A stretch of 64,000 bases of DNA from Flavivirga spongiicola (GTDB lineage Bacteria > Bacteroidota > Bacteroidia > Flavobacteriales > Flavobacteriaceae), in NCBI RefSeq assembly GCF_030540825.1, contig NZ_JAUOEO010000001.1, positions 97,001-161,000 of the forward strand, given 5' to 3'. The notes below the pieces were generated by a model. The model did not search any database. It saw nothing but the letters and a program-made list of their open reading frames with translations, and had not been told where the DNA came from. Every line of letters begins with the position of its first letter. Position 1 is the first letter of the stretch. The position numbers were made by a program, and so were the translations under genes. Below, piece after piece: positions 53,091 to 63,500 of the stretch.

Positions 53091-55229
53091 TTATTTAACC
53101 CGATCAAAATTCAGAACTTTTACTTCTTTTGGTTTTAATATGATTTTAATTGTTTTTTCATATCCTGTTTCTGCGTTACCAAATTCGGATGCATTTTCAA
53201 GAGGAGAACTCATACCTAAGCGATTCAATGATGTCATGCATCCCATAGATCTGTTTAGCGTAAATGTGTATGTTTGAGTTTCCGTTTGCGAAGGGTTATG
53301 AAACGATGCGTAACCACCCTCATTATTAAATCCGCAATACCCATAAACATCACCACTTCTTGGATCTCCTCCATGCATTTTCACATTTTGGAAGGTTGGA
53401 AATACGTCATAAACCCATTTAAGACCTTTAGCCATAACATCCCAGTCTTGTTCTGATAGGTTTTCGGTTTTAATGTAGAATTCTATGAATCCGGTTCCGC
53501 GGGAAAGATTCATGAAGAGGTATTCGCTGAACTGTTCCTTGGACTCTCCTGTCTTTACTTTCTTGGGCTCATGATTGAAAATAGCATTCATAGGAAATTT
53601 GGTGTTTTCTTTTACCCAAATGTCGTGGTATACGCCATCGCGATATACAAGTTCACCTGATCTTCCTTCTCCTATGGCCCCATCGTCTGCATTAATCAAC
53701 CATACCAAGTCAACGTGTTGTAACCACCACGGACTTAAATAAGCGCCATTAGTTATAGCCATAAATACTTCTGGATTGATCTTAGATACTTTGGTAAAAA
53801 TATCAATGAGACGTTCTGTACCTGCTACTAAGTAATATGTTTTTAATTCGTCATATTTACTATCGTTCAATCGCGTATCCGTAGAAGTAAAACCCTTTGT
53901 TTCTAATTGTGGCATTTTTGGGGTTCCTCTACCATTTATTTCAAATGCACGGGTATATAGATGCCCAAAAACACCATCAAATTTAAAATAAGAGATGCCT
54001 TGGTTTGCTAATTCCAATGTACGTTCTTCAAAAGCATCCATATATTTTGGACCAGCCATGGACATAGAGAAATCAAGACTTTCAAAACCTTGTTCTCCTA
54101 ATTTCTTTACCATTTTATTGGCTCCAAAAAAGCACCCTGGGCTATACCATAATCCTAATTTTCCGCCTTGAGATTTCACCAATTCATAACTACTTTTGAA
54201 GTCTCCATCAAATCTATCTGTATTCACCTTCCACAACTTATCAGACCAATCTGCATCATCTGAAAAACTATCTTGCCAGCCATCATCAATCACATAGGCA
54301 TTTATGGCTTTTGTTTTACGCTCTATAACCAGCTCTTGATATATTTTCTTAGCACTTTTTTGAAATTTCTCACGTGTTACACCTTGATAAAAATCAAACC
54401 ATGAATTGTATTGTACTTGCAATCTTAAAGGTCTTATGCGTATGTCATCAATATATTTATAAAATGCATCGTCTATATACTGATAGTCATCTGCTACTCC
54501 TACTACGGCTTTATATGTAAGGTAGGTTTCCCCGGCTTTTATTTCTTTTCCCCAAAGATATCCACAGTTGAGTACATTACTTTTTACAAAATTTGTTGCC
54601 GCTGGAAATTCAATGCCCCAAAAAGTAGCACTTTGTTTTGTATATAATGGTTGGCCTAAACCCGGTTTATAATCGGTTGTGTTTTCTGCTCTTTCTGGAG
54701 CATAGCCCGGTTTTGTTTGGATTTTATTTAGAGATTGTGTTGTGATCTGCTTTAATTTATAAGGTTGGAATGCATCTTGAACCTCCAACTCTTCTACATC
54801 TACTCGTTCTAATGTAATAGTGTTTTCTGATTTTATTTCTAAAAATTTATGGATATAAAAAGCAGTATTTTTCAATTCATAAGTAACCTCAACTTGTAAC
54901 TGATATTCTTTATTCTCTAATAGAAATCCTTTTATATGACTCTCGTCTTTGGTTACTTTTACATATTTAAAATCATTAGAAGTCAGTTCAACACTGGTGC
55001 CTTCTTTATGAGTTCCTTTAGAAATACGTAGTTTGAATTCTTTTTTATTTTCGGGTATAAGTTTTTTATCAGCAATCTTATTATAAATACATTTTGTATA
55101 TAGTTTTCCATTTTCCAAACTCATGGTTCTTGAAAGAAACTCATTTTCAATTATAAACTCCGATTTCTTCTGACAGGATACTAAAGCTATTACTAATGGC
55201 AATAAAAAAAGATAAAAACGATAATGCAT
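53091..55229 (-). CDS. Clan-D (GH36/GH27-like) glycosidase lipoprotein, alpha-galactosidase-related
   Basis: 712 residues, lipobox ALVSC (Cys19). An N-terminal beta-sandwich of about 270 residues leads into a TIM barrel with LQVQYNSWFDFYQGV, INAYVIDDGWQDSF (D315, D316) and GISYFKFDGVFG, in which Asp418 sits at the nucleophile position of alpha-galactosidase-type enzymes (K-x-D). WLINADDGAIGEGRSG may contain the acid/base. The C-terminus is a short beta-sandwich. Assignment to clan D is reasonable; the sugar (galactose, GalNAc or other) is not decided. Probably acts at the cell surface or periplasm as an exo-enzyme. Confidence 0.72.
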   Translation of the reverse strand: MHYRFYLFLLPLVIALVSCQKKSEFIIENEFLSRTMSLENGKLYTKCIYNKIADKKLIPENKKEFKLRISKGTHKEGTSVELTSNDFKYVKVTKDESHIKGFLLENKEYQLQVEVTYELKNTAFYIHKFLEIKSENTITLERVDVEELEVQDAFQPYKLKQITTQSLNKIQTKPGYAPERAENTTDYKPGLGQPLYTKQSATFWGIEFPAATNFVKSNVLNCGYLWGKEIKAGETYLTYKAVVGVADDYQYIDDAFYKYIDDIRIRPLRLQVQYNSWFDFYQGVTREKFQKSAKKIYQELVIERKTKAINAYVIDDGWQDSFSDDADWSDKLWKVNTDRFDGDFKSSYELVKSQGGKLGLWYSPGCFFGANKMVKKLGEQGFESLDFSMSMAGPKYMDAFEERTLELANQGISYFKFDGVFGHLYTRAFEINGRGTPKMPQLETKGFTSTDTRLNDSKYDELKTYYLVAGTERLIDIFTKVSKINPEVFMAITNGAYLSPWWLQHVDLVWLINADDGAIGEGRSGELVYRDGVYHDIWVKENTKFPMNAIFNHEPKKVKTGESKEQFSEYLFMNLSRGTGFIEFYIKTENLSEQDWDVMAKGLKWVYDVFPTFQNVKMHGGDPRSGDVYGYCGFNNEGGYASFHNPSQTETQTYTFTLNRSMGCMTSLNRLGMSSPLENASEFGNAETGYEKTIKIILKPKEVKVLNFDRVK

Positions 55230-55340
55230 TTTTTGATGTTAATAATGTTAAGCATCAAAGTTTATAAAGTGATTAGAAAATGGTGTGTTCAGAAAATTAT
55301 TAAATGTACTCAATAATTCAAAAAACTAATATCCAGATGC

Positions 55341-57020
55341 TTACAGCGTATTTTTTCGGTATTCGGATGGCGTTAAATTGTATATTTCCTTAAAACATTT
55401 GTTAAAATAGGCACGACTTTCAAAACCAGTTTCAAAAATAACTTCTGTAACTGGAATATTTGTTTCTTTTAATAAACGAGCAGCTTCAATTATTCGAATC
55501 TCACGAATGTATTCTTTGGGTGATTTGTTTATTGAAGTCTTAATTTCATTGTACAGTTTTGTCTTGCTCATATTCATTGCCTCAGCAAATTCATTTACTG
55601 AAAATTTCGAATCAGATAAGTTCTGAAAAACTATTTCACGAATTTTTTGCTCAAAAGGATCTGTAGAAGAGGCAATATCAACAACTTGTTTTCTCTTTTT
55701 CCTATTATAAAAAACATAAGCTAGCCCCAGAATAAACAAAATAATTACTAACACAAATACATCAGGTGTTCTTGTCTGTTTTTCTTTAATATTTACTTCC
55801 CAAAAGCTACTTTCTTTCTCAAAAACTTTTTTTACTTCTATATCAGAAAGGGGTTTATTCCAAACAACCAGATCATCGATTTGTCCTTTATAGAAATCAT
55901 TCCAAAGATTGGTTCCAACTTGCAACTCTTTAACTACTGGCTGATATTCTTTAATCTCAAAGAAATCTATTTTTTCTCCATTCAGATAAAATGTAACTCC
56001 TTGCTGTTCTTTAAAAGTCACTGCTATATGTTGCCATTTATCTTGAACAATTCTGGCATCGCTATCAGTTATATCAATTATCTGAGGGATTGTGAAAAGC
56101 AAAGCTCCATCGGTTGTTATTCTGAATGCATAGGCATGCCCCAGAGCTGCAATGGCACCATAATCGCGATTAAATTCATTTTGTTTTACCCAGGCAGAAA
56201 TTGTTACAGCATTGTCAATCGGCAGTTTTCCAAAATCAATGTAACTGTCCTTCCCATTAAACTCGGCAACATTTCCTTTTAATGAATCTCTCAAAAAACT
56301 AACATTAAAAGTTTCTGAATACTCGCCCGCAGAATAAAATCTTTTAGGAGTATTAAATGAATGATACAGTACAATTCCATCTGTTATCGATTCTGAATAA
56401 GGGCGTTTTTCGAATAATTTTTTTATGGTATTTTCACCAATGGCTTCTTTGTAAATTTGAATATTTTGCATGGAACCATGAAAATCTTCACGCCAATTGT
56501 CCTTTCCAATTAAAACCTGATTTTGCCATTCACCTTTTTCTCTCCCCCATTGGAACTCACCAACTAATTTGGTGTTTAGATAAATTTTTGTACTTGGGAA
56601 ATCAATAACAAATGATACAAAAATCCAATTATCTGCACTTAATAAAAGTCCTTCGGTATTATCGTCACGCACACTCGGTTGGGTAAATTGTAACTCTCTA
56701 TTAGTTGTTGTCCTTAACCAAAAGGCTTCTGGAATACCAACAATTGCCATATTTTTTTTTAGCAAATCAGCAGGTTTTATCCAGGCACAAAAAGAAAACG
56801 TATTATCGAATTGTTCATTAAACTCTATATACGAGTCCGCTCCATTAAATAGGTATGAAGTTCCTGTTTTTTCGTGATTTTTTATCTTAACATGGTGTGG
56901 TATAAATGATTGTATTTCGGAAATATTAATAGGCAATGGCTCTTGCTTATTTGCAAAAGTCAGTTCACAAAACAAAAGCATACACCATGTACTCAAAAAT
57001 ATTTTTGGAACCGTCCTCAA
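55341..57020 (-). CDS. Membrane-bound one-component regulator: LamG - LamG - TM - AraC HTH
   Basis: 559 residues. A cleavable-type signal peptide (1-23) is followed by two LamG/concanavalin-like domains (about 45-205 and 215-400: SYLFNGADSYIEFN, FSFCAWIKPAD; NVAEFNGKDSYIDFG, VTISAWVKQNEF). A single membrane helix (about 420-438, VFVLVIILFILGLAYVFY) with a basic stop-transfer comes next, then a cytoplasmic AraC-type DNA-binding domain (460-557: FSVNEFAEAMNMSKTKLYNE; FETGFESRAYFNKCFKEIYN). There is no kinase, HAMP, receiver or two-component part. It should sense a glycan fragment in the periplasm and bind DNA directly. The start is a TTG at 57020, three codons after a stop; the next Met would cut the signal peptide. 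Confidence 0.85.
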   Translation of the reverse strand: MRTVPKIFLSTWCMLLFCELTFANKQEPLPINISEIQSFIPHHVKIKNHEKTGTSYLFNGADSYIEFNEQFDNTFSFCAWIKPADLLKKNMAIVGIPEAFWLRTTTNRELQFTQPSVRDDNTEGLLLSADNWIFVSFVIDFPSTKIYLNTKLVGEFQWGREKGEWQNQVLIGKDNWREDFHGSMQNIQIYKEAIGENTIKKLFEKRPYSESITDGIVLYHSFNTPKRFYSAGEYSETFNVSFLRDSLKGNVAEFNGKDSYIDFGKLPIDNAVTISAWVKQNEFNRDYGAIAALGHAYAFRITTDGALLFTIPQIIDITDSDARIVQDKWQHIAVTFKEQQGVTFYLNGEKIDFFEIKEYQPVVKELQVGTNLWNDFYKGQIDDLVVWNKPLSDIEVKKVFEKESSFWEVNIKEKQTRTPDVFVLVIILFILGLAYVFYNRKKRKQVVDIASSTDPFEQKIREIVFQNLSDSKFSVNEFAEAMNMSKTKLYNEIKTSINKSPKEYIREIRIIEAARLLKETNIPVTEVIFETGFESRAYFNKCFKEIYNLTPSEYRKNTL

Positions 57021-57237
57021 TCTATGTTAAGTTATAGTGGTAAAAATACAATTTACAATTTTATCTTATCGTCGTTACTTATTATTTTAGGCTCTTTTTC
57101 TTCTGGTAAATCTAACCTGTTTTGAAATTGACAATCAAAATTCAAATTGTAGATGTTATCTGATGGGTTATTGAAAGAATCGTATTGAACTAATCTAAGC
57201 TTTTTGAGTTGAAACAATTTAGCATATTCATACTTTT

Positions 57238-60200
57238 TTAATAGCCTTTAAATACATGCAACAATGCATTATTTTCACCAACAAGGAGTATTTTTCCTCG
57301 TTTGGTTTGTATACCTTTTAATGCTTTTATATTTCCCGGAACAAAAAAACCACTTTTCCATGAAGGCATGGCCTCAAACTCTCCATTTGCATTTCCCCTT
57401 AAGAAAACTCCTGTACCAGCATCTGCTCTACTCGTTTCTACTTCTGCTTCATATTTATTTCCTGCTAATAGTATATCTAAATATCCGTCATCATCAAAAT
57501 CATCACAGACAATACCATTCACTAAGGCATATTGAGCTTCATTTGGTAAAGGCTCTATACTAAACTTTCCTTTTCCTTTATTTCTAATAATTGATGATCT
57601 AAATTCATCTGCCTTAAGATGTAATGCTTCTTCTAAAGAAGAAACACCATAAATATCTATTAGATTAGCTTCTGCAAAACCTGTGAACGTAGGGAATTTA
57701 TCTTTAATGAAAGGCATTTGCTCTGTTGAGCACATTTTACCTCTTACTGGAAAAAGTTTGTTATTTATATCTTTAGCTAATACGATATCAACAGATCCTG
57801 TTTTGTCAAAATCACTACCATAAATATGAAATGGTTTTTCTTTATTAGCATGAAACTTATAATTTAACCCCAGGTTTCCAGCTATATAATCAAAATCTCC
57901 ATCATTATCAACATCTGCCTTTACAATAACATTCCACCATCCTGAAGTTTTTGAAAATCCAAGTTTTTTTGTGGTATTTTTAAAGTTTCCATCACTGTTT
58001 TCCAAAAAAGTAATCGGCATCCACTCGCCCACAACAATTAAATCTGTGTCCCCATCTTCATCAAAATCAGTTGAAATGGCATCAGTAACCATTCCTAATT
58101 CTGCAATAGCCTCTATATTTAAAACTTTCTTAAATACACCATTAACATTTTCTAATAAATGACTAGAGGCAGGATAGGGATATTTTCCTTTGGCTGCATC
58201 ACCTCCAATAAACACATCCAAATCACCATCCTTGTCATAGTCAAGTGTTGTGATACAAGATCCATAGTTTTTTAATACAGGAAGGGCATTTAAACTTTTT
58301 TTAAATTGCCCCGTTCCATCATTTAAATATAACCTATCAAATAAATCTTCACTATTTTCATCTTTTTCATAGCTACCACTTACAACATATAGGTCATCAA
58401 ATCCATCATTATTTACATCAAAAAAAAGAGCCGCCATATCTTCACTTTTCTTATCTAAATCAAAATCAAGTTGCGGGGAGAAACTAAATTTTCCCGACTG
58501 TTGCTGCACATAAATTGCTCCAGAAAACAGTGTTGCTCCTCCAACAAAAAAATCCTGTAAACCATCTTTATTAATATCGCCAACAGCTAAACATGGTCCT
58601 TTTGAAGATAACTTATGAGGCAATAATAATTGATCTTTAAAATCATCATAAGAAAAATCAATATGCTTATATTCTTCTGATAAGATATCGTTAGTTTTTG
58701 TGAAATACGTTTTAACTAATTCGCTCTTATTTGAGAATTCAGTTGCATCCTTATAATTTAATAATAACTTTTTATCTGCCTTTACATTGTAAAGTTTCTG
58801 CCGTTTTCCATCTGACCAAGTTACCTCTAAGCTATCTATCATTTTTGCTTTTCCCAGCCCGAAATGTATCAAAGGCTCTGATGCTGAAAAATAACCACGC
58901 GTGGTTTGCATTTCTTTTACTTGTATTGTTTTTTTATTAAAAATTTTCACTTTAGCTCCATAGCCAAAGTGATTATTTTTTTGCCCTTTAAAGCCAATTT
59001 TTAAATAGTGATTTCCTTTATTGGCCGATAGGTTTTCAAATAAAAAAGCATGGTCATTTATATTATTACATATTAAATCTAAATCGCCATCATTATCAAA
59101 ATCCGCATAAGCCGAACCATTAGAAAATGATGGTTGACCAACATTCTCTTCTGAACTAATATTCTTAAATGTAATGTCTCCATTATTTTTAAATAGATAG
59201 TTTTTTAGCTTAACGGAAGGGTAAAGTGCTCTTACTTTTTTAAGTTCATTCTCACCAACATTTATGTCCTTTTTTTCTTTTAAACTTTTAACGTATTTCT
59301 TTTCATCAATACGTGCATCCATATTAGTAACATCTCTCAATATGCCATTTGTTACATGAATATCATTAAATCCGTCTAAATCAAAATCGGCAATTAAACA
59401 TGACCAACTCCAATCTGTACTCTCAATACCTGCAAAATAACTGAGATCTTTAAAAAGAGGTTTGTTCTTAGTAAAAACCCCATTATTAATTTGCATAACA
59501 TTATGCATATACTGCCAATGGTAACCAGATTTTACCATGTTGTACATAACGTCTCTAGGCATCATACTCATTGAAACCTTAGAGCGTTTATAATCTTGTG
59601 GCAACATATCTAATGCAAAAATATCTTGATATCCATCATTATTTATGTCTGCGACGTCTGCTCCCATACTATAATTTGAAGTATGTTGAAAAAACTCTTT
59701 AGCTTTATTATTAAAAGTCCCATCTCCATTATTCATATAGAGAAAATCTGGTCCTGCAAAATCATTTGTCACAAAAATATCCTTCCAGCCGTCATTATTA
59801 AAATCGCCTACAGATGTTGTAAGTCCGAAGAAAATATCTGGTTTAATTCCTGCTTCTTTCGACACATCAGTAAACGTTAAATCTCCATTATTTCTATATA
59901 ACTTATCTGAACCTCCGTATAGCTTACTAGCTGGGTCGCTATATATTTTTTCAACATCAACAATTTCGTTGGCTAGTTTAAACTTAACTGGTGTATTTGC
60001 TATATACACATCTAAATCGCCATCATTATCATAATCAAAAAAATTAGATTGAATAGAATGGCTTGTAATTTCTGACAGACCATACATTATCGATGATTCT
60101 TTAAAAGTTAAATCTTTATTATTTATATACAACAGGTTTTTTTGAATGGCATCACTTTCTGGTCCAGATCTACAAACATAAAGATCTAACCAACCATCAT

Positions 60201-60570
60201 TATTTATATCTACTGTTGTTACCCCTGTATAAAAGCCCCCTTCTCCTTTCACCTTTGCTTTTTCTGTAATATCTTCAAATTGTAAATTTCCTTTATTAAG
60301 ATACAATTTGTTCTCTCCCATACTGGAAGTAAAATAAACATCTACTAAACCATCATTATTAAAATCGGCAGTAGCCACACCTGCTCCCATATACATATGC
60401 ATAAAAAGGTAATAATTGAATTGAGATGTTTCTTCTATTTTATTATTAAAAAGCAACTTAGAATGTTCAGCTGTTATTTGTCTGAATACTTGTTGCTCCT
60501 TTTGTCCAAAAGTAATTTGAGCAAAATACGTCATACTTATTAAAAATATATAGTGCGTCATTCTGTTCAT
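57238..60570 (-). CDS. FG-GAP/VCBS repeat protein with ASPIC/UnbV domain (paralog 2)
   Basis: 1110 residues with a signal peptide (ISMTYFAQITFGQ). At least eight FG-GAP-type repeats carry the calcium-binding D-x-D/N-x-DG-x-x-D loops (DFNNDGLVDVYF, DINNDGWLDLYV, DYDNDGDLDVYI, DLDGFNDIHV and others), giving a beta-propeller-like architecture. Between the two repeat blocks lies an ASPIC/UnbV domain (about 525-600: KEMQTTRGYFSASEPLIHFG; DSLEVTWSDGKRQKLYNV). Such proteins are common next to Sus-like loci; their function is not established, and adhesion or glycan binding at the surface is the usual guess. 4 bp after its paralog, clearly one transcript. Confidence 0.85.
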   Translation of the reverse strand: MNRMTHYIFLISMTYFAQITFGQKEQQVFRQITAEHSKLLFNNKIEETSQFNYYLFMHMYMGAGVATADFNNDGLVDVYFTSSMGENKLYLNKGNLQFEDITEKAKVKGEGGFYTGVTTVDINNDGWLDLYVCRSGPESDAIQKNLLYINNKDLTFKESSIMYGLSEITSHSIQSNFFDYDNDGDLDVYIANTPVKFKLANEIVDVEKIYSDPASKLYGGSDKLYRNNGDLTFTDVSKEAGIKPDIFFGLTTSVGDFNNDGWKDIFVTNDFAGPDFLYMNNGDGTFNNKAKEFFQHTSNYSMGADVADINNDGYQDIFALDMLPQDYKRSKVSMSMMPRDVMYNMVKSGYHWQYMHNVMQINNGVFTKNKPLFKDLSYFAGIESTDWSWSCLIADFDLDGFNDIHVTNGILRDVTNMDARIDEKKYVKSLKEKKDINVGENELKKVRALYPSVKLKNYLFKNNGDITFKNISSEENVGQPSFSNGSAYADFDNDGDLDLICNNINDHAFLFENLSANKGNHYLKIGFKGQKNNHFGYGAKVKIFNKKTIQVKEMQTTRGYFSASEPLIHFGLGKAKMIDSLEVTWSDGKRQKLYNVKADKKLLLNYKDATEFSNKSELVKTYFTKTNDILSEEYKHIDFSYDDFKDQLLLPHKLSSKGPCLAVGDINKDGLQDFFVGGATLFSGAIYVQQQSGKFSFSPQLDFDLDKKSEDMAALFFDVNNDGFDDLYVVSGSYEKDENSEDLFDRLYLNDGTGQFKKSLNALPVLKNYGSCITTLDYDKDGDLDVFIGGDAAKGKYPYPASSHLLENVNGVFKKVLNIEAIAELGMVTDAISTDFDEDGDTDLIVVGEWMPITFLENSDGNFKNTTKKLGFSKTSGWWNVIVKADVDNDGDFDYIAGNLGLNYKFHANKEKPFHIYGSDFDKTGSVDIVLAKDINNKLFPVRGKMCSTEQMPFIKDKFPTFTGFAEANLIDIYGVSSLEEALHLKADEFRSSIIRNKGKGKFSIEPLPNEAQYALVNGIVCDDFDDDGYLDILLAGNKYEAEVETSRADAGTGVFLRGNANGEFEAMPSWKSGFFVPGNIKALKGIQTKRGKILLVGENNALLHVFKGY

Positions 60571-60574
60571 TCTA

Positions 60575-63500
60575 CTAATTTATTTTTATCAGTTTTGTCT
60601 TTCCATTATTAACACCAACAACTAAAGCTTTTCCCTGTAGATGGTTTATAAGCTTAATTTCTTTAACATCGTACGAAATATTTAAACCACTATTTTGCAT
60701 CAAAATTGGTGAAAATTGAAATGCCCCTTTTCCTTTTAAAAACAAGCCTAAACTAGCATCGTTTCTTGGTGTTTCAATCTCTGATCCGTATAAATTCCCA
60801 GCAATTATTAAATCATTTATACCATCTTTATCGACATCGTAAATTACTGAACTGTTTATATTTGATATTTGTGCTAAATCGGGCAAAGGCCTTATTTCAT
60901 AATTTCCTTTTCCCTTGTTTTCAATAGTAATACTTTCAAAGGTCTTAGCTTGATAATGTAAAAGAGAATTACTTAATGATGTTTCTCCATATACATCTAC
61001 CAAACTTGATGCTGCAAAATCATTATATGTTTTAAACTTATTTTTTATTTCGGGTATTTGTTGCGTAGAACAGGACTTACCTCTTACAGGGTATTGCTGA
61101 CCGTAGTTGTAATAACTTAATACAATATCATTTTTTCCACTGTTGTCAAAATCACCGTAATGAACGGAAAAGGGTTCTTTTTCTGTTGTTTTATATTTAT
61201 AGTTTAGTCCAAGGTTACCCAAAACAAAATCTTCGTCTCCATCATTATCTATATCGCCTTTGGTTATACTAAACCACCATCCTGCTGTGTTTTCAAAATT
61301 AAATTTAGTCGTACTGTTAGAAAATATACCGTTTGTATTCTCTAAAACGGTTATGGGCATCCACATACCCACTACTAACAAATCTAAATCTTTGTCTCCA
61401 TCAAAATCAGTCCAAACCGCATCTGTTACCATACCCAATTTATTTAATACGTCATTATTAGTATTTAAAAAACTAAGCTTTCCGGTTTCTACCAATTGAT
61501 TCTTCAAGATATAACTTTGTGCAGGCTCAGGATATTTCCCTGGTACTTGCCTACCTCCCACAAACAAATCCATGTCACCATCATTATCAAAATCAGCCGA
61601 TTTTACTCTAGAACCGCTAGCCGTAATTTCAGGTAGCGTATTTATTGACAACCTAAAACTTCCATTCCCCGAATTGATATATAATCTATCTTGATAATTT
61701 AGCGAATTAATTTCTGATTCATTTCCGCCAGAAACCACATAAATATCTTGATCGCCATCGTTATCGGCATCAAAAAAGACACTCCCCATGTCTTCTCTAT
61801 TAAGCTGTGGTAGTGCTAAACTCTTTTCATTAAATGTACCATGACTAGTTTGGATTAGTAGCTTACCATCACAATTTAACGGGCCTCCAATATAAAAATC
61901 TTCTAACCCATCTCTATTAACATCTGCTATAGCAATACCAGACCCCAAAGTAGACATTCTATGAGGCAATAATACTTCTCGTTCATAATCATCAAACCTA
62001 TTTTCTCGATGTATATATGTTACATTAGATCTTTCTGTAATATCTTCAAAATAATATTGTTTTTTAAGGTTCTTAGAAGGGTGTTTTTTTAAATTATCTA
62101 CTTCAACCTTTAATGTTTGATTTGCCTTTATGTCTTTTAAAATTGAGGATTTACCATGACTCCAGTCTATCTTTAAACTATCAATATGTTTTATTTTTCC
62201 AAGTCCAAAGTGTATGACCTCTTCACTGCTCGAATTAATACCTCTTGCGTTGGTTAATTGTGAGGTTTGAATACCATTTTTATGGAATATAGTCACTCTT
62301 GTTCCTATAAAACTTTTCTGTTTCCCTTTACTTGTAAAAAGAATTCTTAGATAATTATTATCGTTTTTTTGATTTGTATTATTTTCATATACATCTACCA
62401 CATCATCTATATTATTAATTACCAAATCCAAATCGCCATCATTATCTAAATCCGCATAAGCTGCACCTGTAGAAAACCTACTATGGCCTAAGCCCCAATC
62501 GTCTGTTTTGTTTTCAAATTTTAATCCATTACTGTTTTTATACATGTAATTTTTTATCTTATTTGAAGGAAAAAAGGATAGTATGGTTTCTAAATCTAAA
62601 TACTTCCATATATCAGCATCTTTTTGATTATTTAGTTGATGCTTTTGTAGAGTATTTCCAATATAAGTGTCTAATTTTTTTAGCGCATCTGTATTACCAA
62701 TTTCATGACGAATTCCGTTAGTGACAAATAAATCTAGTAAACCATCATTATCAAAATCGGCCAGCAATGGGGACCAACTCCAATCGGTGCTAGCAATGCC
62801 TGCTATTTGACCTATTTCGCTAAATAGCATATTTCCATTTGAGTCAGTACCATTGTTTAATTGCAAAGTGTTAAACATGTATTGATAATGTCCGCCTTTA
62901 CTAACATTCGTCCAAAATTCATTTGGATTCATGGCACTCATATTACTTTTCAGCTTAAAATTATCTTCAGCCACCATATCTAGTTCTACAAAATCTAATA
63001 AACCATCATTGTTAACGTCTCCAACATCAGAGCCCATACTAAAGTAGGATGTATGTTTAATGTTTTTATAAATTTTATTACTGAAGGTTCCGTCCTTATT
63101 ATTTATATAAAAAAAGTCTGGTCCTTTATAATCGTTCGCTACATAAATATCCTGCCAACCGTCATTATTAAAATCGGCAATGGTTGAGCTTAATCCATAT
63201 CCATAATTGGATAGATTACCGTTATCTGATTTTTGAATAAACTTTCCGTTTACATTTTCAAGCAACCTATAATTTTCATAGGGTTCAATTAACTTTTCAT
63301 CTTTTCGAGGAGCTAGTATGGAAGCGTTTTTGGGTTGATTTATCATAAAAACATCCAAATCGCCATCTCTATCAAAATCAAAAAAATTAGCTTGTGTCGT
63401 TCTATGATTATCATTTAAACCAAATGCTTTAGCAGATTCGGTAAAGCTTGTATCTCCATTATTAATGTATAATTCATTTTCTCTAAGAGTTACTTTATCA

